Below are positions 29,520 to 41,750 of a stretch of 62,000 bases of DNA, in pieces. The DNA is from Acanthaster planci (lineage: Eukaryota > Echinodermata > Asteroidea > Valvatida > Acanthasteridae). The translations under genes and the position numbers were made by a program. Numbering within the stretch: the first letter of the stretch is position 1; each line of letters opens with the position of its first letter. The notes under the pieces were generated by a model. The model was not told where the DNA came from and made no database searches. It worked only from the letters and a program-made list of their open reading frames with translations. The stretch is taken from NCBI RefSeq assembly GCF_001949145.1, contig NW_019091539.1, positions 838,548 to 900,547 of the forward strand. Reading direction: 5' to 3'.

Positions 29520-31151
29520 CTAACGGCGATTGTAGTTGCAACGTTGTCCGTTGATGCAACGCTCGCAGAGGTCGCTCCGGTGGGGTTTGGACAAATCGAT
29601 ATGCTTTGTCCGGTCGCAGGAGCAGCCGGTGCTGGAGTGGCATATCGCACAGCGGATACGCTCCACCTTGAACGGCTTGACCATCACGTCGCAACTTTGA
29701 CATTTCTGACCCGACGACGGCTGGACAAACAGAGAACATGAAAAACGGGAAAAGATGACGAGGGAGTTGTGATGAAAATGCCGTTAGCCTTAAAATTAAA
29801 GAGTATACATGTACATGTATACGGTTTCCCATTCCACATTATAGCATGCCTCCATATTGGTGTAAACAGGTTTTGGGTCGGGATGGAGCGGGGATTTTCC
29901 CTGAAATGATTGTCCAAATCTCCCCTCCCCGTTTCTGAAGTGTTGGGGCTGCTTAAATGCCCCCAGAGGGTCACTTTGCCCCTTGAACCTCGGATAGAAA
30001 AGTTTTCTCTTTCACAGTGCATGCATCTCTCACGAGATGGGCTTTCTCTTCACACCGACTCCAGATTTCATTATTGCGCCCTCATATGACGGACATTTCA
30101 GTCAGTGGCGTAGCTAGGATTTTACTAGTGGGGGCACAAATGGGTCACCAGCATCTTGTGGGGGCAACAGCTTTCAGTGGAGTGGCTTTTTGTGGGCAAG
30201 TTTTTGTTAGCCTTGTTCAATATCCATTCATCGGGTTTTTTTAGTGGGGGCAACGGGGGGGGTACCGAGAATTGGGGGGTACATCCCCAGCCCCCCCCCG
30301 GCTACGACACTGATTTCAGTGTTCTAGTATCCAGATTTTTGCTTTGTTTCCCGTTGTTCTCTTTCTATTTGTGTTCGTGTTGTTCCATGAAACTGCTCCT
30401 GACAAAGCAATTCATTAGCCACTGGCATTTTGTTTATGCTAATTTATATCGCTGCTTTCCCAACCTGACTCGAAACTTCTGGACTGTCATAGCATATTCA
30501 GTTATTTTGACCATCAATTATACGCCTTCAATCACTATCTTATTTGGCTTCATATACCGTTTCCATTTTCAATAACTTATTATTCTTATTTTTTTTTGCT
30601 TACATGACTTATTTGTACTGCGTACTGAATAATATTTATTTTCATGGGGGCGGGGGCATTTGAATGAGTGTGTTAATCGTGAAGTTGAAAAAAAGTCAGA
30701 TAAGTGTAGATACAAACACTGTGATGCGGTGTGGACATTTTGCATTTTGGGGTGAGTCGAGGGATTGCAGCAGGGTACACTCTGCCACAGCATGGCGGAT
30801 GAAACATTTTTAAGGAGTTGCCAAGACAGAATCTCTGTTGATTTGAGGATATGGAATGTCAGTCTCGAACGCTGTGCACCAATGCAGAGGGCATTCCCCT
30901 CTTTTGCTTGTGTCTTAACTGTGCCGGAAAAATAGAGACACACTTCCTTTTTCTTCGGCAATGGGAACGATCATCTTAATTTAGGGATACACTGTTTTCA
31001 GATGAAACTTTCAGTTAAAATTACATGTACATGTACATGGCTCCTACTGTCCTCTTACATTGTTGGTGCCTTGGTAACACCAGGCCCATGAGCTCTCCCA
31101 GCCGCGATTGCATTTGGGGCAGCTGAAATATCCGTACCTTCGCTCTGGCAT
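29520..31151 (-). CDS. ZAR1-type 3CxxC zinc-finger protein, copy 3 (two exons)
   Basis: Exons 31151-31059 and 29720-29520 (stop TAG) join in phase 0 to give 97 residues. Exon 1: MPERRYGYFSCPKC, GWESSWAWCYQGTNN; exon 2: SGQKCQSC, PFKVERIRCAIC, CSC, KPHRSDLCERC, ending NYNRR. It has the compact CxxC (CQSC) as in vertebrate ZAR1, where copies 1 and 2 have CxxxC at this position (CKNRKC, CQNPGC, with one extra residue). The 1.34-kb intron contains a hAT-type MITE (30103-30312). A likely acceptor (tatgcatatcag) sits 24 in-frame bases upstream of the ATG, so an upstream coding exon is possible. Same strand, same intron position and same domain as copies 1 and 2, which indicates local duplication. 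Confidence 0.88.
30103..30312. mobile_element. hAT-type MITE with 8-bp target-site duplication
   Basis: The ends are cagtggcgtagctagg and, inverted, cagtgtcgtagccggg. The element is flanked on both sides by atttcagt (30095-30102 and 30313-30320), a perfect 8-bp target-site duplication as expected for hAT transposition. The interior is G- and C-run rich (gtgggggca repeated) with no ORF. It lies in the intron of ZAR1-like copy 3. Confidence 0.88.
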
Positions 31152-32843
31152 GGTCTCTTCCCTTCCTCGGTCGATCTGATATGCATAGGACAAAGTACAT
31201 GAAACAGAAGACGAGGGGTCTTTGTTTCCCTAAATTACCTGAGTGTTAATAGCTCTGCCTCCAGTTGTCTCACCCTTTACGCTATGCTTAATGGTAGGAA
31301 GTCCATGAAAGTTTGTCTTATTCTTCGCGTGCTGCGCATGTTTTATGCTGCCTTACGCAGAGTGTCACTGTTAGTTATTGCGCTTGGATGATTTATAGGG
31401 CCGTATGATTTAATATGGCCCCCACAATAATGAGCAAAGGAGGTGCTTTCCTCCACAATGCATACTCCTTGTGAATCACATACCTGATGAAATTCAAGGA
31501 TTTACAGTTGTCTGGTTGTACCGGTAGGTAAAAATCCCTCCTCTGCCTCTTCTAGGCCGGATGAGTTCAACGGCACTGCTCTAGTTGCGACGGCGGATTG
31601 TCGACTCGGGGAACCCCCTCATGTTGCAACTGTCTCGCCGTTAGACTGATTACTAGTTCCTTCGTTGTTGTTTGGACTTCTCACGAGTCTGATAAAGTAT
31701 GATGAATATTTGGGCAGAATTTTTGTTAAGTACATCTTTATATGTAGATTTACTCTATCCCCTCGGTTCTGATCACTCTCAATACACATTGCATTTGCTT
31801 CCCTTTGACTTAGGGTACGAGACTGGTTGCTGTGGTAATCACTGGTCTATCTAAGTGGGCGGAGTGGCTACTGCGCTTTAATGATTTCTGATCCTTCATA
31901 AAGGTTATTCCTGAAAGTAATAAAAAATCACTTGCTTGCACTGGCAAACATGTCATACCTAACTTGTAATTGCCAAAAGCTCGGCAATTACAACTTTCAG
32001 AGCACTGATTTCATATTATGTTCTTGTCAACTTGAATATTCTGATCACGGTGCTACGCATCCCTCCATTATTTCTCTTTTCACCTCTAATAGTTTGACGG
32101 GTTCTAGTGCTTGTCAGTATTATCTTTAAACATTTTCCTAGTCGTTGGATCTCTTCAATTTTGGTCGATGTGACTTTACCTTACGAAGGGCGTGTGGAGA
32201 TATTTAATCGCAGGTGTGAACTCAGCTATCACTGGGTTTCGTTTGAAAAACAGTTCATCTTGTCTATTGGCCGGTATTTTCTTCAACGACCCGGTTGATA
32301 TTGCCGGCATATAGATTTGAAGAATTGTAGAGATTTAAACATTTTTCTTTTCTTTTTCTTGGGGGTTAGGAGCATTTGGCTCTCGTTAAGGGAACTACAT
32401 GTGATGGAGGGTTGTGTAATCTAGCTTTGGGGGGCCTACAAGTTAATTTTTGATATTTGCACTGGATCGTCATTCGCCACTGGATTGCACGGTCGATCAA
32501 TTGCGCCCTCTGTTGATCCATTTTTTCTGCAAGACATTCTCATTGCATAGCGCGCGGCTTCAGCTTCCGTAACCGTGTGTACGACAGGCCTACGTCTTCC
32601 AAAGGTACGTGAACCTGAGAAGCATCGCGGCTCAAAGTCAAACAATTTAGGCTCAACAGCAGTGCCCGTAAGTATGAACACCAGTTTCTACGGCATTAGT
32701 ACCTAACAGTAACAGACTTGTATCCAATATGATATTAAAGGAAAATGTTGTATTTGTACTTGGGTGCAGGTCACCTCGGTCCATGGTCCAACATGGTGAG
32801 CATGGACATGGTGTCATTTAGGTGAGGTAGGAAAACATGGGGA
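31152..32843. other. Interval upstream of ZAR1-like copy 3
   Basis: No gene I can establish. An 81-codon minus-strand ORF (32436-32681) has protein-like composition in two overlapping frames (one starting MDQQRAQLIDRAIQWRM) and could hold an upstream exon, but phase and homology do not confirm it. An 11-bp perfect hairpin (ttgtaattgcc / ggcaattacaa) is at 31964-31993. Confidence 0.35.
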
Positions 32844-33161
32844 TAAGGACTGGTTTATACTCGCTGCGTTTGCACACACGCAGCGTGTAATGTGAACACT
32901 GCATTTGATATTCATGTACTTGCATGTTTTCTCAAGTCTCGGTTGCGTGTGCGTATCCGACAAAAGTCGGAATATGCATACATTTTGTGCATATGCACTC
33001 ACCATTCATGCCATTATTTTCACAAGCTGCGTGCAACTTGCAAGGGTACGGGTGCCCATTTTCATTACACACTGTGCTTTCGTTCATGCACTGCAGACAC
33101 CTCAAAACAGACCTTCGCATTGCGTACACAGTGAATACGGATCGAGTATGAACCGGCCTTA
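32844..33161. mobile_element. MITE with taaggactggtttatactcg termini
   Basis: The left end taaggactggtttatactcg and the inverted right end (reverse complement taaggccggttcatactcg) match over about 20 bp with one indel and two changes. The interior is non-coding with tgcgt/gcac motifs. It abuts the next inverted-repeat element at 33162 without spacer. Confidence 0.65.
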
Positions 33162-33315
33162 AGCCTTGTTGCAAATACTACATCATGGGTGATTTTGCAC
33201 AGTGGTATAAAGGCATTGTTTGTGGGAAGAAGGGGTCATGTTTGCTCCTTTTTCCTTCCCACATTGCCTTTTTACCATTGTGCAAAATCACCCAGGCGGT
33301 ATTTGCGATAAGGCT
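33162..33315. mobile_element. Foldback element with ~65-bp imperfect arms
   Basis: Left arm 33162-33232 (contains gggtgattttgcacagtgg) and right arm 33253-33315 (contains ccattgtgcaaaatcaccc) are imperfect reverse complements around a roughly 20-base loop. No ORF. Typical of a MITE consisting almost only of inverted repeats. Confidence 0.7.
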
Positions 33316-33354
33316 AATGGAGGAAGTTCTTTGATCCTCCATCTGAGGACTGAG

Positions 33355-33672
33355 ACATCACGGAACTTGGTAAACTTGGGAGCAAGTTGCCTTGGACATG
33401 CTGGGACCAAGTTGTCCTAGGACCAAGTTGGCTTCTTAAAGCCTCGGGCCAAGTTGACCTGTTGACTTGGGATCGATTTGATTTGGGACTGCATTTAACG
33501 TAGGACTTAGTTGACTTAGGACTGAGTCATGTGAGTTGCCTTTGACTGATTTACATGACCAAGTGGGACTGAGTTGCCCTGGTGTGCTTGGAAAGGAATT
33601 AACTGGGACCAAATTAACTTGGGACTGAGTTGACTTGGACTGAGATGATTTCAGACCAAGTTGACTCAATTG
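33355..33672. repeat. Degenerate minisatellite of gggaccaagttgacttgg type
   Basis: Variants of gggaccaagttgacttg and gggactgagttgacttg recur about every 15-30 bases over 300 bp. Units are too diverged to fix a single period by eye. The minus-strand frame reads as a Q/S/L/P-rich repeat peptide, which is a by-product of the repeat. Confidence 0.7.
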
Positions 33673-36024
<2,352 letters not shown>

Positions 36025-37248
36025 AAATGACCACAGCATCTGCCTCTTTTATTGACAAGTTTTCTTTTTGAAAACTTTGAAGGTTCAGCGCTTTTATATT
36101 GTTCTTCACTCTGCAAATGTCCTGTACACATCCATCAGTGGTTTTGTTGGCGAGTTTTGCCCAGTCATGGCATTGTTCTCCCAGTGAGTTCTGCCGAGGA
36201 AGTATGGAGGTGGATTTGTAGCCTTGTGTATGAGGCTGAAGAAGGGAAACATTTGCATGTGCATGCTCAGGCTACATTTTTACCAGAATGCTCACAATTA
36301 TTTTCTTCTGACTGGCATGCATCCAAGTGCATATGCATACCAATGTAGCACTGAAGTTTATGTCGTCACTAATATCATGTGTGTCACGCTTTATCTGCTG
36401 TGGATGAGTTTCCATTCGAAGTGCTTTTGCCATCTAAAAAGCAACATTGAACTTTCAAGCACATTGTTGGAATTTGCATATTAATTACCCAATTTTGCTC
36501 TGTATGACCATGACTAATGCTGGGGTATTTGGATCCCGCCCAATATAATACCCGGCACACAGCACTTGGCTTGCCCACTGGACAACTACCCAATGACGCT
36601 TGGCCACAGCGGAGTGTGCAGCGCTCGCTAAGTTCACTCGGTCTAGGCTTGCTACAGGTGGGCACAGTGGCTCGTGTGCCCGCTCCCCAGTAGTCCATGG
36701 ACATGTATGCCCCGCAACAATGCCCAGCCCCCACTTGTACATAGAGTGCGCCTCACAAGTTTTTATTTCATCTAATTCCCAGTCAACATTATCCGTAAAA
36801 TTTGCCTATTTTTTATCTTGCGTATTTTAAGTTTTGTTTTTTGCAAGTTCTTTTCCAAAACCCTTTCTGAATGTAATGATATATATAAAACAGCCCCTTC
36901 TAAGTAAACTTAGAGCCATTCCATGAAAATTATTTCCCCAAATTATCTTCCCCGCAATTATGAAATAAATAGACACAAGAAAAACACCAGACAAATTTTC
37001 TCACTTTGCTTCTTCTCTTGTCGACTTGTCATTTCTTTTTTTCCACTTCTAATATTTACAATCATATTTACACTTTGTCTCTGTCATGCTGGAAACTTTC
37101 TTCCAAAATAAATATACTCGTCTTGTAAATAACTTGGCCAAAAAAGGAAAGAAAAAGGAGAGTTGTAGCATTACACGATGTCTTGAAATACAACTCTTGT
37201 AAAAAACTAAGGAAAAAAGGACATAAACTGGAGAGCGGTTGCATTACA
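36025..37248. other. 3' flank of SREK1IP1
   Basis: Probable 3' UTR and intergenic DNA. AATAAA at about 36962 and 37107 are candidate poly(A) signals. ORFs of about 116 codons on the minus strand (36384-36734) show no domain and overlap others. Nothing else recognised. Confidence 0.4.
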
Positions 37249-37500
37249 GGATATCTTGGAATAGAGGTGATTGTACATGACTAAGTAATTGATTCAAGTA
37301 TACTAAACCTTGAGGGAGTTGGCCTTAAATTTCATGTACTATTTCATTCACGATGTCTTGGAATACAGGTAATTGTACATGAATAATTGATTCAAGTATA
37401 ATAAACCTTGAGGGAGTTGCCCCAAAATTTCATGTACTATTTCATTTATGATGTGTTGGAATAAAGGAAACTTTGCATAAATAAACAATTGATTCAAGTG
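37249..37500. repeat. Tandem repeat, ~100-bp unit, 2.5 copies, beside piggyBac relic
   Basis: Units begin near 37249, 37350 and 37450. Each reads gatgtcttggaata, aattgtacatga, attgattcaagtat, aaaccttgagggagttg, atttcatgtactatttcatt, with variation. The third copy is partial and runs into the last codons of the piggyBac relic (gattcaagtg at 37491-37500), so the repeated unit appears to come from the transposon's 3' flank. Confidence 0.8.
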
Positions 37501-38150
37501 TGATATTCTTTGAAACAAGGAGCAGCGCAAAGTGGAACTTCACAAATTTCACACATCAATTTAGTCTCTTTTCCTTTGCCATTTCTAGAACAAACATCAC
37601 ACCGTTTGTATAATGTAGCTCGTTTTCCAGTTGGGGGAATTTCTACAGCAAAATGTCTTCCTATCAGTCTACCTGGACCAGAAAGACAGGTTGGTCAACC
37701 TCTAGATCGATACACTGGCAAATTTGATGCGTGCAACTCTAAAATTTCATTCACTAACAATTGTCTAAATGACAAATAACCGTCAGTGCCACCAATTTCC
37801 TTATACACAAGATAAGAATTTACAAGAGCAACATCAAGCAAAAAGAAGAACACTTTTTTGTACCATTTGATTGATTTCCTGACTGAACGGTGCGCCGATG
37901 CCAGCTGGTCTGCAATGTCCACACCCTTCACCCCTCGTTGTAGTCGAGTACACACTTGGGTTTCTCCAAAGCGATGCCGTCGCGGTTCCGCTTGCTGTTG
38001 ACGGCCATCTCGGCTGTATGCATCGTGGACAGCACTCGGACATCTTTTTTTGTCTCGCCAGACTAAGGCGAGCAAGCCTTCGTCGCAGGAGCGGTGAGCG
38101 GTTGTTGTTTTTTTCATCCATTCCTCGATTAGGATGAATTTCTGTCATAT
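37494..38150 (-). pseudogene. piggyBac transposase relic (C-terminal part)
   Basis: Reading right to left: LLALVWRDKK (second catalytic Asp region), LSTMH, EKPKCVLDYNEG, KGVDIADQLAS (third catalytic Asp region), RKSIKWYKKVFFFLLDVALV, then the C-terminal cysteine-rich domain with CDVCSRNG, CEICEVPLC and PCFKEYH. The order is that of piggyBac/PGBD transposases. It is broken: one extra A in the A7 run after WRDKK shifts the frame, one base is missing just before the KGVD block and shifts it back, and an in-frame TGA lies at 37697-37695 between the catalytic core and the cysteine-rich domain. The 5' half, with the first catalytic Asp, is missing; homology fades above about 38150. A dead copy. Confidence 0.88.
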
Positions 38151-38823
38151 TTTATTAAGAAAATGAAAAAAGAGCAAAAAGAAAATCGGCATATGTAGGA
38201 ACTGCTCTGATTTCTAAGTAGTACTCTCAATTCTCCAGACAATTTGTCTGCAATTGTACAGCTGCAAGTTTAACCACGGGCTTAGGAAGTTACCACCGAG
38301 CCTGCTCTATAATACCCTCAGAATATTCCGTCTTAGTTTTCCTTCAGGCCAGTCTTCCTCGTTACCTTCATCATCACCACACTTTCAATGATATTAGTCC
38401 GTGTTTCTTAATTAATAAAACCTTATACAGACGCTATTATCATTGCGGCCGTGTCTTTTCTTCAACTCTGTTTGGCCACACACATGCATAATTTCTCCTC
38501 AGATCCGTATGTTACATTAGCAAGCACGTTACAGTGATTGATGTATTGCATCTTAGAATGGATTTAGAAATATTGTAGCGAGCATAATATGAGAATAATG
38601 ACACCTGTTTACATTATTTATTTGTTTACTAGTTTACGCCTTTTATGATCAGCTAACCAGTGAGATAGTGAAAAGTTTTCGCACGGTTTACGAAAATACA
38701 AATATCTTAACGTTAGAGAAAGCATCTTTTTAGTAATGAGAAAAAACAGGGATTCTATTCTATTTAATAGAAAACATTATGAATTAACAATGATAATAAA
38801 TAAAGGGCCTAGCTTAAAGACGA

Positions 38824-38890
38824 NNNNNNNNNNNNNNNNNNNNNNNNNNNNNNNNNNNNNNNNNNNNNNNNNNNNNNNNNNNNNNNNNNN
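38824..38890. other. Assembly gap (67 N)
   Basis: A run of 67 unknown bases. The sequence just right of it (from 38908) is the start of a segment repeated at 41751, which also begins directly after an n. Confidence 1.
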
Positions 38891-39389
38891 ACTATTGCTG
38901 AAGTTTGGGACGACTTGACTTGGCTTGTCTTGACTTGGCAAGTAGCTGTAGAGCTTGCATTAGAAAGGCTTGCAGTAAAAAGAGCTTGAATGGAAGATGT
39001 GTTGGGCTAAGTGCAGATCGGATGTTTAGGGTTCAAATGCACAGTCTCTCTTTCCCCTCGACTAAGTAAGGTTTCGGAACTGGTCCAGGCCACCCACTGT
39101 CCAGTAACGTATGCGTAGTTCAATAGGCTTACTCTGGTAATGTCTTTGCCTAGAGCAGGACAGGGACGAATTTGTAACTGTGTCAGGTTCGATGGGAGGA
39201 GAAATCACAGAACAGTCTCTGTTCAGTCCAGTAGTCAAGTGAAGTGGAAGGTCACTGGCTAGGGAAGTTATCATCTCCTTCTTGAAGCTTGAATTAGTGG
39301 ACTGTACCCTACTATTCAAGTACCGGGGCGGAAATCATGGAAGAAATCAGTAAAGGCACCCTCTATAAACACCAAGAAACAAAGGGCGA

Positions 39390-39690
39390 CAGCATACGAC
39401 GCGCCGCGTCGTGCGTCGTGTCGTGCGTCGCGTCGTGCTTCATGCGTCGTAATAGGCGACGCGATGCACGACACGACGTACGGCGCGAAGGCGACGGTGC
39501 GACCCGACGGCACGACGCAAGGGAACCGTCGTGCCGTCGCGTCGTGTAGTTGCGTCGCCTGGATGGAGGCTAAAGAGAGAGAGAGAGAAATGTTTGTCGT
39601 AAATAGTACACTATGGGTTCGACCCGACGTGCCGTCGCGTCGTATAGTTGCGTCGCCTGGGGGAGGCTAGAGAGAGAGAGAGAAACGTGT
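39390..39690. repeat. CpG-dense palindromic block (cgtcgtgcgtcgtg type)
   Basis: Stretches such as cgcgtcgtgcgtcgtgtcgt and their inverted forms (gcacgacacgacg) fill 39395-39550. A second, shorter copy (gacgtgccgtcgcgtcgtat with gttgcgtcgcctgg and a GA-run) follows at 39615-39690, making a roughly 100-bp tandem duplication that includes a gagagagaga tract. Extremely rich in CG compared with the surroundings. Present only in copy A of the duplicated segment. Confidence 0.75.
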
Positions 39691-40136
39691 GTAGTAAAGA
39701 GTACACCATACTATTAAGTTTGTATTATCAATGAAATTCTACAAAAATTGTTTTGTATAAAATCTGTATTGCCCTGGACATTGTCACGGTTTTAAAATGG
39801 CTCTCACTGATATCAACAATAAACTGCTGTTTGTTCTCTTAGATCCATTTCTTACTCAACTTATTTATTGAATTATAAAATTTACCTCCAAATCAAGTTA
39901 CTTGTTATTACAAAAACAGGGTGTTCAAATACTTTTTTCCTGAAAAGTGTTATGGCAGCAAAGTATCCTAAATTTCTATTCCTGTAATCATTTTTAATGT
40001 TGACTTTTGCTGTCCCCATGCACTGGCAGACTTGTAACAGCATAATGGGTGTTCGGCAAGGACAGGTTTCAAAAAACATGTCTGGATTTTATTCTCCGTT
40101 AATCCTCTTTATAATGGTCTTTGGTTAATAATAATA

Positions 40137-40357
40137 ATACAGCATTTATAAGGCGCCTGTATCTGGTGACCATTCAAAGGCGCCGGTCTGATGAAAGAGC
40201 CTCGGTCTCAAGAAGGAAAAGCTAGGACATAAAGGTGGGTTTTTAATCTCTGGGCAAAGAGTGTGGGGTTATGTGTTTCTCTCAGATCTACCGGGAGGGA
40301 GTTCCAAAGACGGGGGGCGGCACTTGAAAAGGCCCTGTCACCATAACTGCTCAAATA
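40137..40357. mobile_element. Short interspersed repeat beginning aataataata...cagcatttataaggcgcc
   Basis: The sequence has an (aat)n start, then cagcatttataaggcgcc, ttcaaaggcgcc, gggagggagttccaaag and ggcacttgaaaaggccctgt. It interrupts copy A at a point where copy B reads straight through (near 42350), so it behaves as an insertion. Repeats of this kind with ataaggcgc near the start are, as I recall, widespread in marine invertebrate genomes; I cannot assign the family name. Confidence 0.7.
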
Positions 40358-41750
40358 GACAAATAGAACTGGTATTTGTAATTATAAGCCCTGCCTATGT
40401 TCCCTTGGTTGATTTCTTAGTGTGATTGTAAAAGAACATAGTTGGAGCATGGAGAATGGACGAGGGGCAATGTATCTTGAGTGCACCCCAAATACATGTA
40501 CACAGTTTTTCTGCATCTCTGGGATTCCTTGATACACCCAACAATTGAAGGAGCAGCGTGCGGATGGCGATTGCGAAAAGCTCTATTCCAAAGCAAAGGA
40601 GTAACCACCTTGCGTTCGACGACTGTTCTATGATGGTTATTGTGTACCCGACGTCGTTGGTGTCCGGACGCTTTGCGTAGTGAGTGGGGCACGAAGGCAT
40701 ATGGGGCACTTCTAGATGAGACACGCATATACACGGTGGACCACAACTGTCATGGCAAAACCAAACGGTGCCACGGCAAAAGTAAATTGGTGTGTACAGG
40801 GAAGGGGCATAATCATTCACGTTTCTTCTAAATGTTTAAGTTCGATGGAGTGGAGTTAGGCCGCCATCATATAAATTTCGTGTTTTGCCGGACTGTTTTC
40901 TTTAAATCCTTGTACACGTAGGCCTATATGTAAGGAAATACCAAGGGAAATCGGTCTGTGCAAGCAAAGTTCAAGGAATAATCAGTCGATATTATCCTTT
41001 AGCTAAGGGGGGGGGGTTCAGGATCATTCCATCAAGATTGCTGCAGTGCATGAGAGTTTTATGAAGGGGAGGGATGAGATTTGAACAGCATCGCCCCACC
41101 CCCACTCTTCTTACCGTATGCTTTTACACAGCTTCACTCGCTTGGGCGGAAATAGGGGGTACGTCCCCCCCCCATGAATTTGGTTTAGGGGACACAATGT
41201 CGAATGTCCCCTACATGTTTTAAGCAAACGAAATACTAAAGGAATTGATGGATCAAGGATTTTCCCTTTTGAGTTTTTATAAATGGGATAAGATAATAAA
41301 CACGGTGTGCACAAAAAAGGGTACTGATGTCCCGGCCACGATCGAGGACAGATTCAAGTTCCGCCCATGTGGACGGGGGACCTGTTCGCTGATGTATTAA
41401 ATTAGCTTTTATAGTTTTTTTTGCCACCGGTCTGGAGAGAAAGTCAGGTCGATATCAGTTTTAATACACCGGTGCTGATACCTGCGTATGTGCTTGAGCT
41501 TCTGTATGTGTGAAATTTTCTTAAATTTAAAAGTACTAAACCTAACTGGAAAGCCAATACTGGTCTTATGCAAGGCCACGACATGGTGGGTGATGGGTAA
41601 CACTTGTCAACACATAACTTGTCCGCGGGCCCCTGAGGTTAGTGTTTCTTAGAGAGCTGGAGTTTTTAAACTCCGCTTATCTGCAGCTTGGCGACGAAAG
41701 GGTTCGTCTGTGTACATTTGCGGTTTTTGTTTCTAATTCACTACGATTCN

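Larger units (their letters stand above)
38908..41749. repeat. Large direct duplication, copy A (probable alternative haplotype)
   Basis: This segment is repeated nearly identically at 41751-43739. Copy A has two insertions relative to copy B: 39267-39886 (about 620 bp, CpG-rich palindromic block) and 40137-40357 (about 221 bp repeat). Both copies end with ctaattcactacgatt followed by a single n (41750, 43740). No gene was recognised in the segment; a 141-codon minus-strand ORF (40395-40820) is largely preserved in copy B but has no recognisable domain and differs by frame-changing indels between copies. Confidence 0.9.

Noticed and set aside
32436-32681. Possible upstream exon of ZAR1-like copy 3
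   Set aside because: Protein-like in two frames, but the phase at the candidate donor does not match the next exon and I recognise no homology.
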